A stretch of DNA of 20,661 nt, taken from positions 1 through 20,661 of the forward strand of contig USMC01000046.1 in the NCBI GenBank assembly GCA_900555715.1, written 5' to 3'. Origin of the DNA: an uncultured Porphyromonadaceae bacterium (GTDB taxonomy: Bacteria; Bacteroidota; Bacteroidia; Bacteroidales; Muribaculaceae). Below the pieces are notes generated by a model. It saw nothing but the letters and a program-made list of their open reading frames with translations, had not been told where the DNA came from and did not search any database. The position numbers and the translations under genes are program-made. This document shows, in pieces, positions 1-7,527 of the stretch (within the stretch, counting starts at the first letter, position 1; each line of letters begins with the position of its first letter).

Positions 1-46
1 ATGTGCCGATTGAATTATGGGTGCAGTCTATAAAGGGACTTTTTCA

Positions 47-75
47 GTGCCCTCCTTCCCGGGCGCGTTTTTTTT
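47..75 (+). terminator. Rho-independent terminator of an upstream gene outside the window
   Basis: GTGCCC at 47-52 pairs with GGGCGC at 61-66 (one G-U pair, 8-nt loop). A run of eight T follows at 68-75. The position suggests it ends transcription entering from the left. Confidence 0.65.
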
Positions 76-135
76 CTGTTAAATGCTTTCTATCCGGCGA
101 TGAAATAAATATTATTTCGGCAACAGACTTGATTC

Positions 136-159
136 ATTGCCGACTTTATTGCCGACTTT
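136..159. repeat. Two tandem copies of a 12-bp unit
   Basis: ATTGCCGACTTT occurs at 136-147 and again at 148-159 without a gap. It sits about 35 bp upstream of the -33 box of the lipoprotein promoter. It may be a slippage duplication or a pair of binding sites on one DNA face; the sequence does not decide. Confidence 0.7.
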
Positions 160-193
160 ATATAAAACACCGACCATACACTGACCCTAAATA

Positions 194-225
194 TTTGCAT
201 AAATAATAATTTTTTGTTAATTTTG
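194..225 (+). promoter_or_regulatory. Bacteroidetes-type promoter of the beta-propeller lipoprotein gene
   Basis: TTTG at 194-197 (-33 box), a 20-nt spacer, and TAATTTTG at 218-225 (an exact TAnnTTTG -7 box, followed by CA). This matches the consensus of the Bacteroidetes primary sigma factor. Transcription would start near 232, giving a leader of roughly 180 nt before ATG 416. Confidence 0.75.
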
Positions 226-266
226 CATCACGTCAATTAAGGTACAAAATATCACTTGATCACGAT

Positions 267-331
267 AGCCATCCTTTTGGCTGGTGTTTTATGTTTTAAA
301 ATTGTCCTCAAAAGGATGAATGCAAGGATGG
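267..331 (+). promoter_or_regulatory. Inverted repeats in the 5' leader of the lipoprotein mRNA
   Basis: Three mutually exclusive pairings are visible. AGCCA 267-271 pairs with TGGCT 278-282. CATCCTTTTG 270-279 pairs with CAAAAGGATG 309-318 (10 bp, perfect). CCATCCTT 269-276 pairs with AAGGATGG 324-331. Competing stems of this kind can serve as an expression switch, but I recognise no known riboswitch here. A 22-codon ORF (316-384) overlaps the distal arms. Confidence 0.4.
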
Positions 332-415
332 ATATTACGCATGTTGTAATTTTTACTGCGAATGTAAAAAGGAACCCTAAGTAAACACATATTGAACATC
401 TCGCTTTTCTCAAAT

Positions 416-1519
416 ATGCATTTCACAAAAAATTATGTAGCAGTCTGCTCGATTTTCATTCTGCTTGTTTCTTCGTGTTCAAAAAACAAACACAACGAAA
501 CATCCCTGCCAATTACTGTCGACATAAACCTCGCCGACAATAAACTGATCCCGATCGACAAATCAAAACTCCTTCAGCTGGAGACAAACGACAGTTCTCT
601 GATTTATGACATCTGTGCATTAGCCTACGGAAAAGACACACTAATAATTCAGTCCAGAAACTTTGTCAAGGCTTTTGATAGTCACGATGGTAAATATCTG
701 TATAACATTTCACGCGTAGGTCAAGGACCCGGTGAATACACAGGCATCATGCATTTCTGGAACAATAATGACACCATTTGCTTGTTAAACTCCGGCACAA
801 GTGATGTCTTAATGTTTAATGTCGACGGTTCGTTCATTGGCAAAAAAATCAGAGGCTCCGAAATCGGATACGGCTCCTCATTCGTCTACATCGTTGATGC
901 ACCGGATAAAAGAGGTTACTATATTATTAACTGCTACAGAGGAGGCACAAGCGAAAACAATCCTAAGTACTCTTTTTACTCTTTGCAAACCCATGAGACC
1001 ACTGATCTTCCCGGATGTGAATTGCTTGACGGCAGTTTCACACCAGACCGAATGATCACAGATTTTGAAAACAACAGAGTATTGTCTTGGGATCAATTGC
1101 GCGACACTCTCTACGTTATCAATCCCGACGGACAACGCCCACTCTACGCATTTGACTTTGGTAAAAATAGTTTTCCTTCTGATATTCAAGCCATCCCTCA
1201 ATTTCATCTGAGAGTGCAAGAGTACACCAAAAATAAATCTGAAACTCCCTACGCATCATTCATAAAATATTATCAGCCCAAAGGCGACAACCTGTATTTC
1301 TCATTTATGACATCTGATGCCAAAGCATTCTTAGCAGAATATAATGAGAAGAGCAGAAAGATAACCACATTTTGTCTGTATGACCCTACAGACAGGTATG
1401 CTCAGGCTCCATTTTTCAAAATTGACGAAGACAACCTCATCGTTGCGATGACAGATAAAAACGATACCGAGGCTAATCCGTCTCTTTATACCTTACCTAT
1501 CAAGGATATCCCACGTTAA
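416..1519 (+). CDS. 6-bladed beta-propeller lipoprotein
   Basis: Exported lipoprotein of about 367 residues. The N-terminus has a short charged region, a hydrophobic stretch and a lipobox V-S-S-C with the acylated cysteine at residue 21. This suggests anchoring to a membrane, probably the outer one. The body looks like the Bacteroidetes 6-bladed beta-propeller family: a hallmark G-Q-G-P-G-E-Y near residues 101-108, followed by blade-like stretches such as T-I-C-L-L-N-S-G and L-M-F-N-V-D-G-S-F. In Bacteroidales these proteins are common, often near surface or uptake genes, and their ligands are mostly unknown. I chose ATG 416 because it places the lipobox correctly. An in-frame TTG at 392 would add eight residues and lies 18 nt after AAAAAGGAA, so it cannot be excluded. 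It is transcribed alone from the promoter at 194-225 and ended by the terminator at 1642-1674. It is more AT-rich than the genes that follow. Confidence 0.85.
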   Translation: MHFTKNYVAVCSIFILLVSSCSKNKHNETSLPITVDINLADNKLIPIDKSKLLQLETNDSSLIYDICALAYGKDTLIIQSRNFVKAFDSHDGKYLYNISRVGQGPGEYTGIMHFWNNNDTICLLNSGTSDVLMFNVDGSFIGKKIRGSEIGYGSSFVYIVDAPDKRGYYIINCYRGGTSENNPKYSFYSLQTHETTDLPGCELLDGSFTPDRMITDFENNRVLSWDQLRDTLYVINPDGQRPLYAFDFGKNSFPSDIQAIPQFHLRVQEYTKNKSETPYASFIKYYQPKGDNLYFSFMTSDAKAFLAEYNEKSRKITTFCLYDPTDRYAQAPFFKIDEDNLIVAMTDKNDTEANPSLYTLPIKDIPR

Positions 1520-1641
1520 AAAGCCATGACAGATGTAGCTGTTTAAGTATGCTACTTTCTTGTTTCTGAAAGAACGCGCGATATCGGCATTGTAATCGCC
1601 TTTACGAGTAGGTTTGAACTGTGCAAAAATTCATCTTATAG

Positions 1642-1674
1642 AAAACGCGACCGCCCCGGTCGCGTTTTTCTTTT
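1642..1674 (+). terminator. Strong rho-independent terminator of the lipoprotein gene
   Basis: AAAACGCGACCG (1642-1653) and CGGTCGCGTTTT (1657-1668) form a perfect 12-bp stem with a CCC loop, followed by a T-rich tail to 1674. The A-rich left arm also gives the minus strand a short T tract. It lies about 120 nt after the stop codon. Confidence 0.85.
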
Positions 1675-1699
1675 AAGTGCGTTCTTTTAAGTAGCGTTC
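1671..1699. repeat. Imperfect tandem repeat, two units
   Basis: TTTTAAGTGCGTTC at 1671-1684 is followed by TTTTAAGTAGCGTTC at 1685-1699, differing by one inserted base. It sits between the terminator and the next promoter. No function is evident. Confidence 0.5.
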
Positions 1700-1725
1700 C
1701 AGTTTTTGATTTTTTATGGGATTGC

Positions 1726-1756
1726 TTTGCGGTTGGGGTAAAAAATTGTAATTTTG
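1726..1756 (+). promoter_or_regulatory. Bacteroidetes-type promoter of the surface-protein operon
   Basis: TTTG at 1726-1729, a 19-nt spacer, and TAATTTTG at 1749-1756, again followed by CA. The expected transcription start is near 1763, leaving a leader of about 90 nt before ATG 1853. Confidence 0.75.
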
Positions 1757-1852
1757 CAGCGCTATTCTAAATCAATCGTTTGCGATTTTTCCAGAGTCGC
1801 ATTTCCAGATGTATCATTTCTTCGATATTCCTGAATTATAAATATATCAATT

Positions 1853-3703
1853 ATGAAAAAACTCTACTCATTGCTATTCTCTGCCGCAACCATATTCTTC
1901 GGCAGCGTCGCCGCAGACGCCGCGACAGTGACAATCACAGTTGACAATCCATCGAGAATCTCTGCAAAAATCGACTACAATCCGGTTGAGCTTAGCGCCG
2001 GGCTGAACACCATTGAGACGCAGAGTGATTATCCTTCGATCACATTCGATGTTACCCCCGGGGCTATTGTGACAGAACTGACACAAAACGGAACTGTTGT
2101 GGCAAGGAACTTCGCGAGCACGCAGTATATCTATGCCAACGGAAATACCGACATTACCATCAGTACGGCTCTCTTAGAAGAAGTAAGAACCGGCACAATC
2201 ACCATCAACATCGACAACGCATCGAAAGTGAATGTGCTGCGTGGCGGAACATATTCGGACGTAGAGCTCACAGACGGTGCGAATACTGTCAAATTCATTC
2301 CCGGAGCTGAATCATACATCAGCATCGAGCCGAAAGTCTACGGAATGCCCCTCTTCAACGTCAAGCACAACGGTGAGGAGATATCTGCCAGCTACGGCAC
2401 ATACGAAATCTACATCGCCGAGGGCTCTGTCATCGACATAACCGCTGACTATCCCGACATCGACCTTCCTGTGAAATTCGCATATCTCAACGACGGCAAA
2501 GAGTTCGTCAGCAAAGTAGTGCTCAACCGCGACACCGAAGCCGAGAAGGAAGTCACCAACTATAACGATGACAATTTCACCGTAAAATGCGGCGACAGAC
2601 TCACCATCTACGGCAACACGTCGGATTTCAAGTTCAACAGCTTAGTATACAATGACAATGAACAGAGCTATTTCTACGGTTCCTACGACATCGTCGTTGT
2701 ATCCGAGACCAACATCACCATCGACGCCACCAAGTATGCGATGCTGAAAGCAAACATCAACGTAGACTGCGCCGCCCGCGTGAAAGTATACAAAGGCTCC
2801 TCGTACTATGAGAACACTTTCGATCTTGTCGACGGTGACAATGCTGTAGAAATCAACAGCAGCAACACTTACATCGAAATCAAGGCTGCCAGCGGCTGTC
2901 TCCTCAAAAGCATCACCCGCAACGGTGAAGCTGTAGAGCCTAACTGGTCGGGCGAATTCAGCCTCTACCTTGCAGAAGGCGACAACGTTGTCATCACGAC
3001 TGCAGAAATCGTACGCAACAGCACCGTTGTCTTCTACATCGACAAAGTACCGGAAACATCGTACGGTCTGAGTGTAATGAACAGCAAGCGTGAATATTTC
3101 CGCGATTTCAAAGACGGCTATAACGTTCTCAAATATGCCGACGACGAAGCGCCCTATTATGTAGGTCTCTACAGCACTGACGTATGTCAGGTATATCTTG
3201 ACGACGAGCTTCTCAGCCCCGAGTATGAAGGCAGCACATCCTTCACAGTGCAGCTTCCCGCAAGCGGCTCTGTTGTCAAGATTTTCACAGCTGCGCTTCC
3301 TGAGCTCTGCAATGTGAAGTTCGGCATCGACGAGTCAGCAAAGGCAGCCTTCAAGGGCGTCCGCGACCTCGTGAAAGAATTCTCGTTCGACGAAGATCTT
3401 AGCGTCCTCAGCGGCACAGAGATAGAACTCACATGCGCTGATGCCGAGAATTCGTACACCGTCCGTGTCAACGGTGAAGAACTCGCACCTGCCGAAAAAT
3501 ACAACATCACCGTTACCGGTGACACTGCCGTCGAAATCATCAGCAACGGCACCACCGGCGTCGAGAACCTCGAATCCGACGCTGCTTCGTCAACTGTCTA
3601 TAACCTCCAGGGTATCGTCGTTCTGAAAAACGCCAGCGCCGCCGACATCAACGCGCTCCCTGCCGGTGTATACATCGTAAACGGAAAGAAAATTGTAAAA
3701 TGA
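1853..3703 (+). CDS. Exported protein of six tandem beta repeats with a C-terminal sorting-like tail
   Basis: 616-residue protein with a signal peptide (M-K-K start, hydrophobic core, likely cleavage after A-D-A near residue 23). I do not recognise a named family for the body. It appears to be about six diverged repeats of 80-95 residues starting near residues 26, 114, 203, 297, 388 and 484. Each opens with a strand such as T-I-T-V-D-N or T-I-N-I-D-N, carries a D-G-x-N-x-V-like turn in the middle, and closes with a strand like N-I-T-I-D or V-V-I-T-T. All this suggests stacked beta-sandwich modules. The tail from about residue 567 contains V-Y-N-L-Q-G and A-G-V-Y-I-V-N-G and ends I-V-K, as in T9SS type A-like sorting tails. 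It is the first gene of an operon: its TGA overlaps the ATG of the LRR gene (ATGA at 3700-3703), which implies translational coupling and a shared job at the cell surface. Ligand binding or adhesion is inference. Confidence 0.8.
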   Translation: MKKLYSLLFSAATIFFGSVAADAATVTITVDNPSRISAKIDYNPVELSAGLNTIETQSDYPSITFDVTPGAIVTELTQNGTVVARNFASTQYIYANGNTDITISTALLEEVRTGTITINIDNASKVNVLRGGTYSDVELTDGANTVKFIPGAESYISIEPKVYGMPLFNVKHNGEEISASYGTYEIYIAEGSVIDITADYPDIDLPVKFAYLNDGKEFVSKVVLNRDTEAEKEVTNYNDDNFTVKCGDRLTIYGNTSDFKFNSLVYNDNEQSYFYGSYDIVVVSETNITIDATKYAMLKANINVDCAARVKVYKGSSYYENTFDLVDGDNAVEINSSNTYIEIKAASGCLLKSITRNGEAVEPNWSGEFSLYLAEGDNVVITTAEIVRNSTVVFYIDKVPETSYGLSVMNSKREYFRDFKDGYNVLKYADDEAPYYVGLYSTDVCQVYLDDELLSPEYEGSTSFTVQLPASGSVVKIFTAALPELCNVKFGIDESAKAAFKGVRDLVKEFSFDEDLSVLSGTEIELTCADAENSYTVRVNGEELAPAEKYNITVTGDTAVEIISNGTTGVENLESDAASSTVYNLQGIVVLKNASAADINALPAGVYIVNGKKIVK

Positions 3704-6700
3704 ACAAACTCCTGAAAGTTATTTCCGGAATGGGTCTGCTCCTTGCGAGCTCCCATTCCGGGATTTTTGCTGCCTCGACCGACCAGGTTGCAATAACCAT
3801 CCGCACCGATATTTATAACATTTCAGGTGCGGACAATAATTTCGCCATCCATATAGGTCTGACCACCCCCGGCGTCGTCGCCATCGACGGCGGTTACGGT
3901 CCGACAGAATTCAATGTTGACATCGCCGCGTACGATCCTGAAACACAGGATATCAAAGCCTCTGTCATCAACACCCCGGTGACGTCGGACGGCTATGTCA
4001 CCATATCGTGCGATCCGTTGCTGATCGACTACCTCGACATGGAAGGCGAATATATCCGGACTATCGACATGCCGGAAGTGACAAATCTTGAGATTCTCAA
4101 CATGGATCACAACTGTCTGGAATCTCTCGACCTTACTCCGTTCACAAAACTGCAGTCGATTTCTCTGACCGACAACGAATTCGGCGTAACGCCGCTGATT
4201 GTCGGCGGTAACAAGTCCGACCTCGTCATCCTCACTCTGGACATTATCGAACACATGTCGGAAGATTTCAACCTCTCCGACTATCCTTCCCTGCAGGTGT
4301 TCTCGGCATGGAACAACCGCGGTCTCAAGAAGCTCGACCCGACAGGTTGCCCTAACCTGGTGCGCCTGTCGATCGACGCCACGGACGTAGAACACCTCGA
4401 CCTGAGCAACAACAAGAAACTCCGCATCCTGAACATAGGCGACTCCCGCGTAACCGATTTCGACCTGAGCATCCTTCCCGAACTGCAGGAGTTCTACTGT
4501 ACGCACCAGTCGGGAACCATAAATCCTGACGTGAAGCTCACGAGCCTCGACGTGACGAAGAATCCTAATCTGGTCTATCTTTACTGCGCAGGCAACAAAC
4601 TCACATCGCTCGACCTGACACACAACCCCAAGCTCCAGATGCTGAACGTATGTCACAACGAACTGAGCGGTCTGGACCTGAGTTCGAATCCTGATCTTGT
4701 CGAAGTGAACATCTCATACAACAATATGGACTTCGCCACGATGCCGTGCGATCCGGGCACGTGGAGCGATTTCATCACTCGGCAGAACCCAATGAAGGTT
4801 GACTACTCCTATCCCGTCGGCGCTGCCGTAGATCTTTCCTCGCGCGTCATCACCGAGGGGTCTCCCACGTACGCCACCCTTCTTCTTCCGGACCCTGCCG
4901 ACCCCAACAACGTCGTAGAGCTCGGTGAAGAATATTTCAGCTATGAAAACGGCGTCGTCACCCTGAAGAAAGAGCTGTCCGACTCTGTACGCATCGAGTT
5001 CTACAATCCTCTGTTCCCCGACGCACCTCTCGCCACCACAGGTTTCGTTGTTAAAAGCGCAGAAGAATACGGGCAACCGTCTGCCATCGTCACATGGTCG
5101 GGCGACTACAACACCGACAGAACCGTAGCGCTACACATCGGCGTATCGGGCGCATCAGAGACCAATCCTGCGACGGTGTACGTAGATTTCGGCGACGGTG
5201 TTCAGAAAGAATATACTGTCAACACCGATAATCTGCCTTCGGAACCCAATATCACAGGCACGGCAGCCGGCAGCGGTCTGATGTCGCTTCTTGTTCCCGA
5301 CGGCGTATTCGTCAGCTCCTTCGGAATGCACCATCCTCTCTACTCTTTCAATTCCTCGAATATGACTACCGTCACCAGCCTCGACCTCAGCGGCTGCGGG
5401 CTCTATGATATAGATCTGCAGTTCAACTACCGCCTGGAGCACCTGGACCTGTCGGATAACAAGCTCTATTCCATCAATCTCGACGGTCCCTACGCCGGTC
5501 TGAACAAACTCCGTCTGGGCGACATCAAAATTGCCCGCAACAACCTGACAGAATTTGAAGTCAGCGACAACCGCACGCTGGTCTCTCTTGACCTTAGCGG
5601 CAACAAGATTGAAAAAATGTCGTTCCGCGACGCCGACAATGTCAGGAGTCTCAATCTGTCGGGCAATCTGCTCACTTATATAGACCTGAACTACTGCGCT
5701 CTTCTCGAAAATCTCGATCTGTCGGACAATCTTCTGGAAAGCGTCGTCTTTCCCGAGTTCTCTCCCGAGAAGATAGACCTGAGCGGCAACAAGCTGACAT
5801 TCACCAGCCTACCGCAGCCGGCAAGCTTCTCCGGCGCAGACTACATCTACTCGCCTCAGAGCGAGATAGCCGTCCCCGCAAAAGGCTTCTGCGTCAACCT
5901 GTCGTCTCAGGACGTCGATTACGACGGAAACAAGACAACCTACAGCTGGTACCGCTCCGACGGCACAGCGCTTGAGGAAGGGAGCGACTATACCATCGCC
6001 GGCGGACGGACAACTTTCCTCAAAGGCGACCTCGGAAAGATCTATTGCGAAATGAACAACGGCGCTTTCCCCACGCTTACACTCCGCACTACCGCTATTG
6101 AAAGCGCCGAAGCACCGACCAATGTAGTAGCGACTTTCACCACTCCCACCGGCGGCGAAAATGTAGAGCTATCGCTTGCGGCAGTATCCGGTGCTCCGGC
6201 TGTATATATCGACTGGAGCGGCAAGGGCGATCTTGAGCAATATGCTCTCAAGGACACTTACACACGCTTCAGCGCTACCACCGTCGCAGGAGCGAAAGTG
6301 ACAGTCTACTCCTACAGCGATGACTCTCCCCTGTCGGTATTCAGCATGAGCAATGCCACCATTGAAGACTTCGAAGGGTATGATCTCGGCTCACTCATCT
6401 GCCTGACTCTCAGCAATGCCGGAATGAGCGACATCAAACTTCCGGACGCGCCGGCACTTGAAGAGCTCAGTCTTGACAAGAACAATTTCAGCACAATCGA
6501 CATCTCCAAATATCCTAATCTGCGCTCTGTCAACCTTTCGGGCAACAAGCTTGAGACGTTCGATCTGTCGCCGTTCAAGTCGCTGCAGACAGCAAGCTTA
6601 GGTGTCAACAATCTTACCTCACTCATCCTCGGCAACCCGTTGCTGTGGGGTCTTTCCCTGAACGAGAACGAGCTGTCGGCAGTTGATTTCGCCAAAGCTC

Positions 6701-7362
6701 CCTCTATCGAGCAGCTGTCGCTGAGCGGAAACCGCTTCGAGACAATCGATGTCACGGTCATGCCCCGTCTTGCCGCCATCAACCTCGACCGCAACCGCTT
6801 CAACTTCGCCACACTTCCCGTGAAGAAAAGCACATGGCTGGTATATAACTACCGCGGTCAGGATGCTATCGACGTCACCGCCGAGGGCAACACCGTAGAC
6901 CTGTCGTTCAACAAGGCTGCCGCCGACGGAACCGAGACCGAATACACATGGTATGTCGGTATGCCATATTTCGACGAAAACGGTGAAATCATAGGCGAGG
7001 TTTTCGGCAGCGAGAACTACACAATAGAAAACGGCGTCACCGATTTCATCTCCGGCTCTTCGGAACTCGTCTGCCTTATGAGCAACGATGCTTTCGAGGG
7101 ACTGTACATGTACACTCTGCCTATCGACATCGAAGGCAGCGGCATCGAGACGGTAGACGCATCGGACATCATCGTCGCTGTCGCCGACGGCACTGTCACT
7201 GTCCGCTCAGCCAAAGAGATGACCGTCTCGCTTTACGGCATAAACGGCGTACGCATAGCATCGCAGCCGCTCAACGGAGGCGAGACTTCGTTCACGGGAC
7301 TTCAGACAGGAATCTATATCCTCTCCACTCCCGCCGGCGCCTACCGCCTTGCAGTGAAGTAA
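3700..7362 (+). CDS. Large exported LRR protein with a threefold modular architecture
   Basis: 1220-residue protein with a signal peptide (cleavage likely after I-F-A-A near residue 25). Three successive modules are visible. Each starts with a beta domain containing a Y-V-D-F-G-D-G-like turn (A-I-D-G-G-Y-G near 60, Y-V-D-F-G-D-G near 495, Y-I-D-W-S-G-K near 836). An LRR block of about 21-residue units follows (roughly 125-350, 555-700 and 899-1035; about 10, 7 and 7 units of L-x-x-L-x-L-x-x-N-x-L-x-x-L-D-L type). Each block ends in F-A-T-M-P, F-T-S-L-P or F-A-T-L-P and is followed by an Ig-like segment (Y-S-W-Y and Y-T-W-Y in copies two and three). The C-terminus from about 1147 is a sorting-like tail with L-Y-G-I-N-G, T-G-I-Y-I-L and a final A-V-K. 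LRR arrays of this kind usually bind proteins or glycans, so an adhesin or host-contact role is inferred. It is translationally coupled to the preceding gene and ended by the terminator at 7385. Confidence 0.85.
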   Translation: MNKLLKVISGMGLLLASSHSGIFAASTDQVAITIRTDIYNISGADNNFAIHIGLTTPGVVAIDGGYGPTEFNVDIAAYDPETQDIKASVINTPVTSDGYVTISCDPLLIDYLDMEGEYIRTIDMPEVTNLEILNMDHNCLESLDLTPFTKLQSISLTDNEFGVTPLIVGGNKSDLVILTLDIIEHMSEDFNLSDYPSLQVFSAWNNRGLKKLDPTGCPNLVRLSIDATDVEHLDLSNNKKLRILNIGDSRVTDFDLSILPELQEFYCTHQSGTINPDVKLTSLDVTKNPNLVYLYCAGNKLTSLDLTHNPKLQMLNVCHNELSGLDLSSNPDLVEVNISYNNMDFATMPCDPGTWSDFITRQNPMKVDYSYPVGAAVDLSSRVITEGSPTYATLLLPDPADPNNVVELGEEYFSYENGVVTLKKELSDSVRIEFYNPLFPDAPLATTGFVVKSAEEYGQPSAIVTWSGDYNTDRTVALHIGVSGASETNPATVYVDFGDGVQKEYTVNTDNLPSEPNITGTAAGSGLMSLLVPDGVFVSSFGMHHPLYSFNSSNMTTVTSLDLSGCGLYDIDLQFNYRLEHLDLSDNKLYSINLDGPYAGLNKLRLGDIKIARNNLTEFEVSDNRTLVSLDLSGNKIEKMSFRDADNVRSLNLSGNLLTYIDLNYCALLENLDLSDNLLESVVFPEFSPEKIDLSGNKLTFTSLPQPASFSGADYIYSPQSEIAVPAKGFCVNLSSQDVDYDGNKTTYSWYRSDGTALEEGSDYTIAGGRTTFLKGDLGKIYCEMNNGAFPTLTLRTTAIESAEAPTNVVATFTTPTGGENVELSLAAVSGAPAVYIDWSGKGDLEQYALKDTYTRFSATTVAGAKVTVYSYSDDSPLSVFSMSNATIEDFEGYDLGSLICLTLSNAGMSDIKLPDAPALEELSLDKNNFSTIDISKYPNLRSVNLSGNKLETFDLSPFKSLQTASLGVNNLTSLILGNPLLWGLSLNENELSAVDFAKAPSIEQLSLSGNRFETIDVTVMPRLAAINLDRNRFNFATLPVKKSTWLVYNYRGQDAIDVTAEGNTVDLSFNKAAADGTETEYTWYVGMPYFDENGEIIGEVFGSENYTIENGVTDFISGSSELVCLMSNDAFEGLYMYTLPIDIEGSGIETVDASDIIVAVADGTVTVRSAKEMTVSLYGINGVRIASQPLNGGETSFTGLQTGIYILSTPAGAYRLAVK

Positions 7363-7384
7363 AAGCAAAGCCATAATAAGCAAT

Positions 7385-7423
7385 CAAGGGCTGACCTCCG
7401 GCGAGAGATCAGCCCTTGGTTTT
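7385..7423 (+). terminator. Terminator of the surface-protein operon
   Basis: CAAGGGCTGA (7385-7394) pairs perfectly with TCAGCCCTTG (7409-7418), with a partly structured 14-nt loop, followed by GTTTT. It lies 22 bp after the stop codon at 7362. Confidence 0.8.
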
Positions 7424-7455
7424 ATATACGAGCTTCATTTTTCTTCTGAGAAAAG

Positions 7456-7486
7456 TTGCCAAAACCGCTGAAAAAGGCTAACTTTG
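7456..7486 (+). promoter_or_regulatory. Promoter of the ATPase gene
   Basis: TTG at 7456-7458, a 20-nt spacer, and TAACTTTG at 7479-7486, followed by CA. Transcription should start near 7492, inside the inverted repeat. The TTG at 7456 opens a longer in-frame reading of the ATPase, but it is better explained as the -33 box. Confidence 0.7.
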
Positions 7487-7487
7487 C

Positions 7488-7525
7488 ATTGACAATTAGT
7501 GTCACAAATGACACTAATTGTCAAT
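7488..7525. promoter_or_regulatory. Perfect 17-bp inverted repeat between promoter and ATPase start codon
   Basis: ATTGACAATTAGTGTCA (7488-7504) and TGACACTAATTGTCAAT (7509-7525) are exact reverse complements around the loop CAAA. Each arm is itself a partial dyad, TGACA-N5-TGTCA (7490-7504 and 7509-7523). The element begins 2 nt after the -7 box and ends 2 nt before ATG 7528. As DNA it could be a double operator covering the transcription start; as RNA it would fold next to the start codon. It is not followed by a T run, so it is not a normal terminator. I do not know a regulator for it. Confidence 0.8.
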
Positions 7526-7527
7526 AT

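Larger units (their letters stand above)
1..415. other. Gene-free left edge and leader of the lipoprotein gene
   Basis: No convincing gene lies before the lipoprotein at 416. The stretch holds, in order, a rho-independent terminator (47-75) that probably ends a gene outside the window, a 12-bp tandem duplication (136-159), a Bacteroidetes-type promoter (194-225), and a leader of about 180 nt with inverted repeats. The first 33 bases, which end in TAA at 31-33, could be the last codons of an upstream gene, but this cannot be confirmed. Confidence 0.6.
1520..1852. other. Intergenic region: terminator, short tandem repeat, promoter
   Basis: Between the lipoprotein stop and the next start there is no credible ORF. 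From 1520 to 1641 I see nothing I can name. The rest holds a 12-bp-stem terminator (1642-1674), two imperfect 14/15-bp tandem copies (1671-1699) and the promoter of the surface-protein operon (1726-1756), whose leader is about 90 nt. Confidence 0.6.

Noticed and set aside
3..206. Open reading frame of 67 codons at the left edge
   Set aside because: It runs through the terminator at 47-75 and overlaps the -33 box; its composition is not protein-like and it has a GTG start without context.
316..384. 22-codon ORF in the lipoprotein leader, possible leader peptide
   Set aside because: Short ORFs of this size occur by chance, there is no recognisable regulatory codon run, and it is not close enough to the main start to suggest coupling. 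Mentioned only in the leader entry.
1520..1641. Possible small RNA ending in the terminator at 1642-1674
   Set aside because: No promoter box precedes it and no known RNA family is recognisable; a normal 3' untranslated region explains it.
3823..4656. Long minus-strand ORF opposite the LRR gene
   Set aside because: It is the antisense shadow of a repetitive LRR coding sequence; the plus strand has signal peptide, repeats and tail that explain the region fully.
7488..7525. The palindrome read as a terminator of the LRR operon
   Set aside because: The operon already has a terminator at 7385-7423, and the palindrome is followed by the ATPase start codon, not by a T run.
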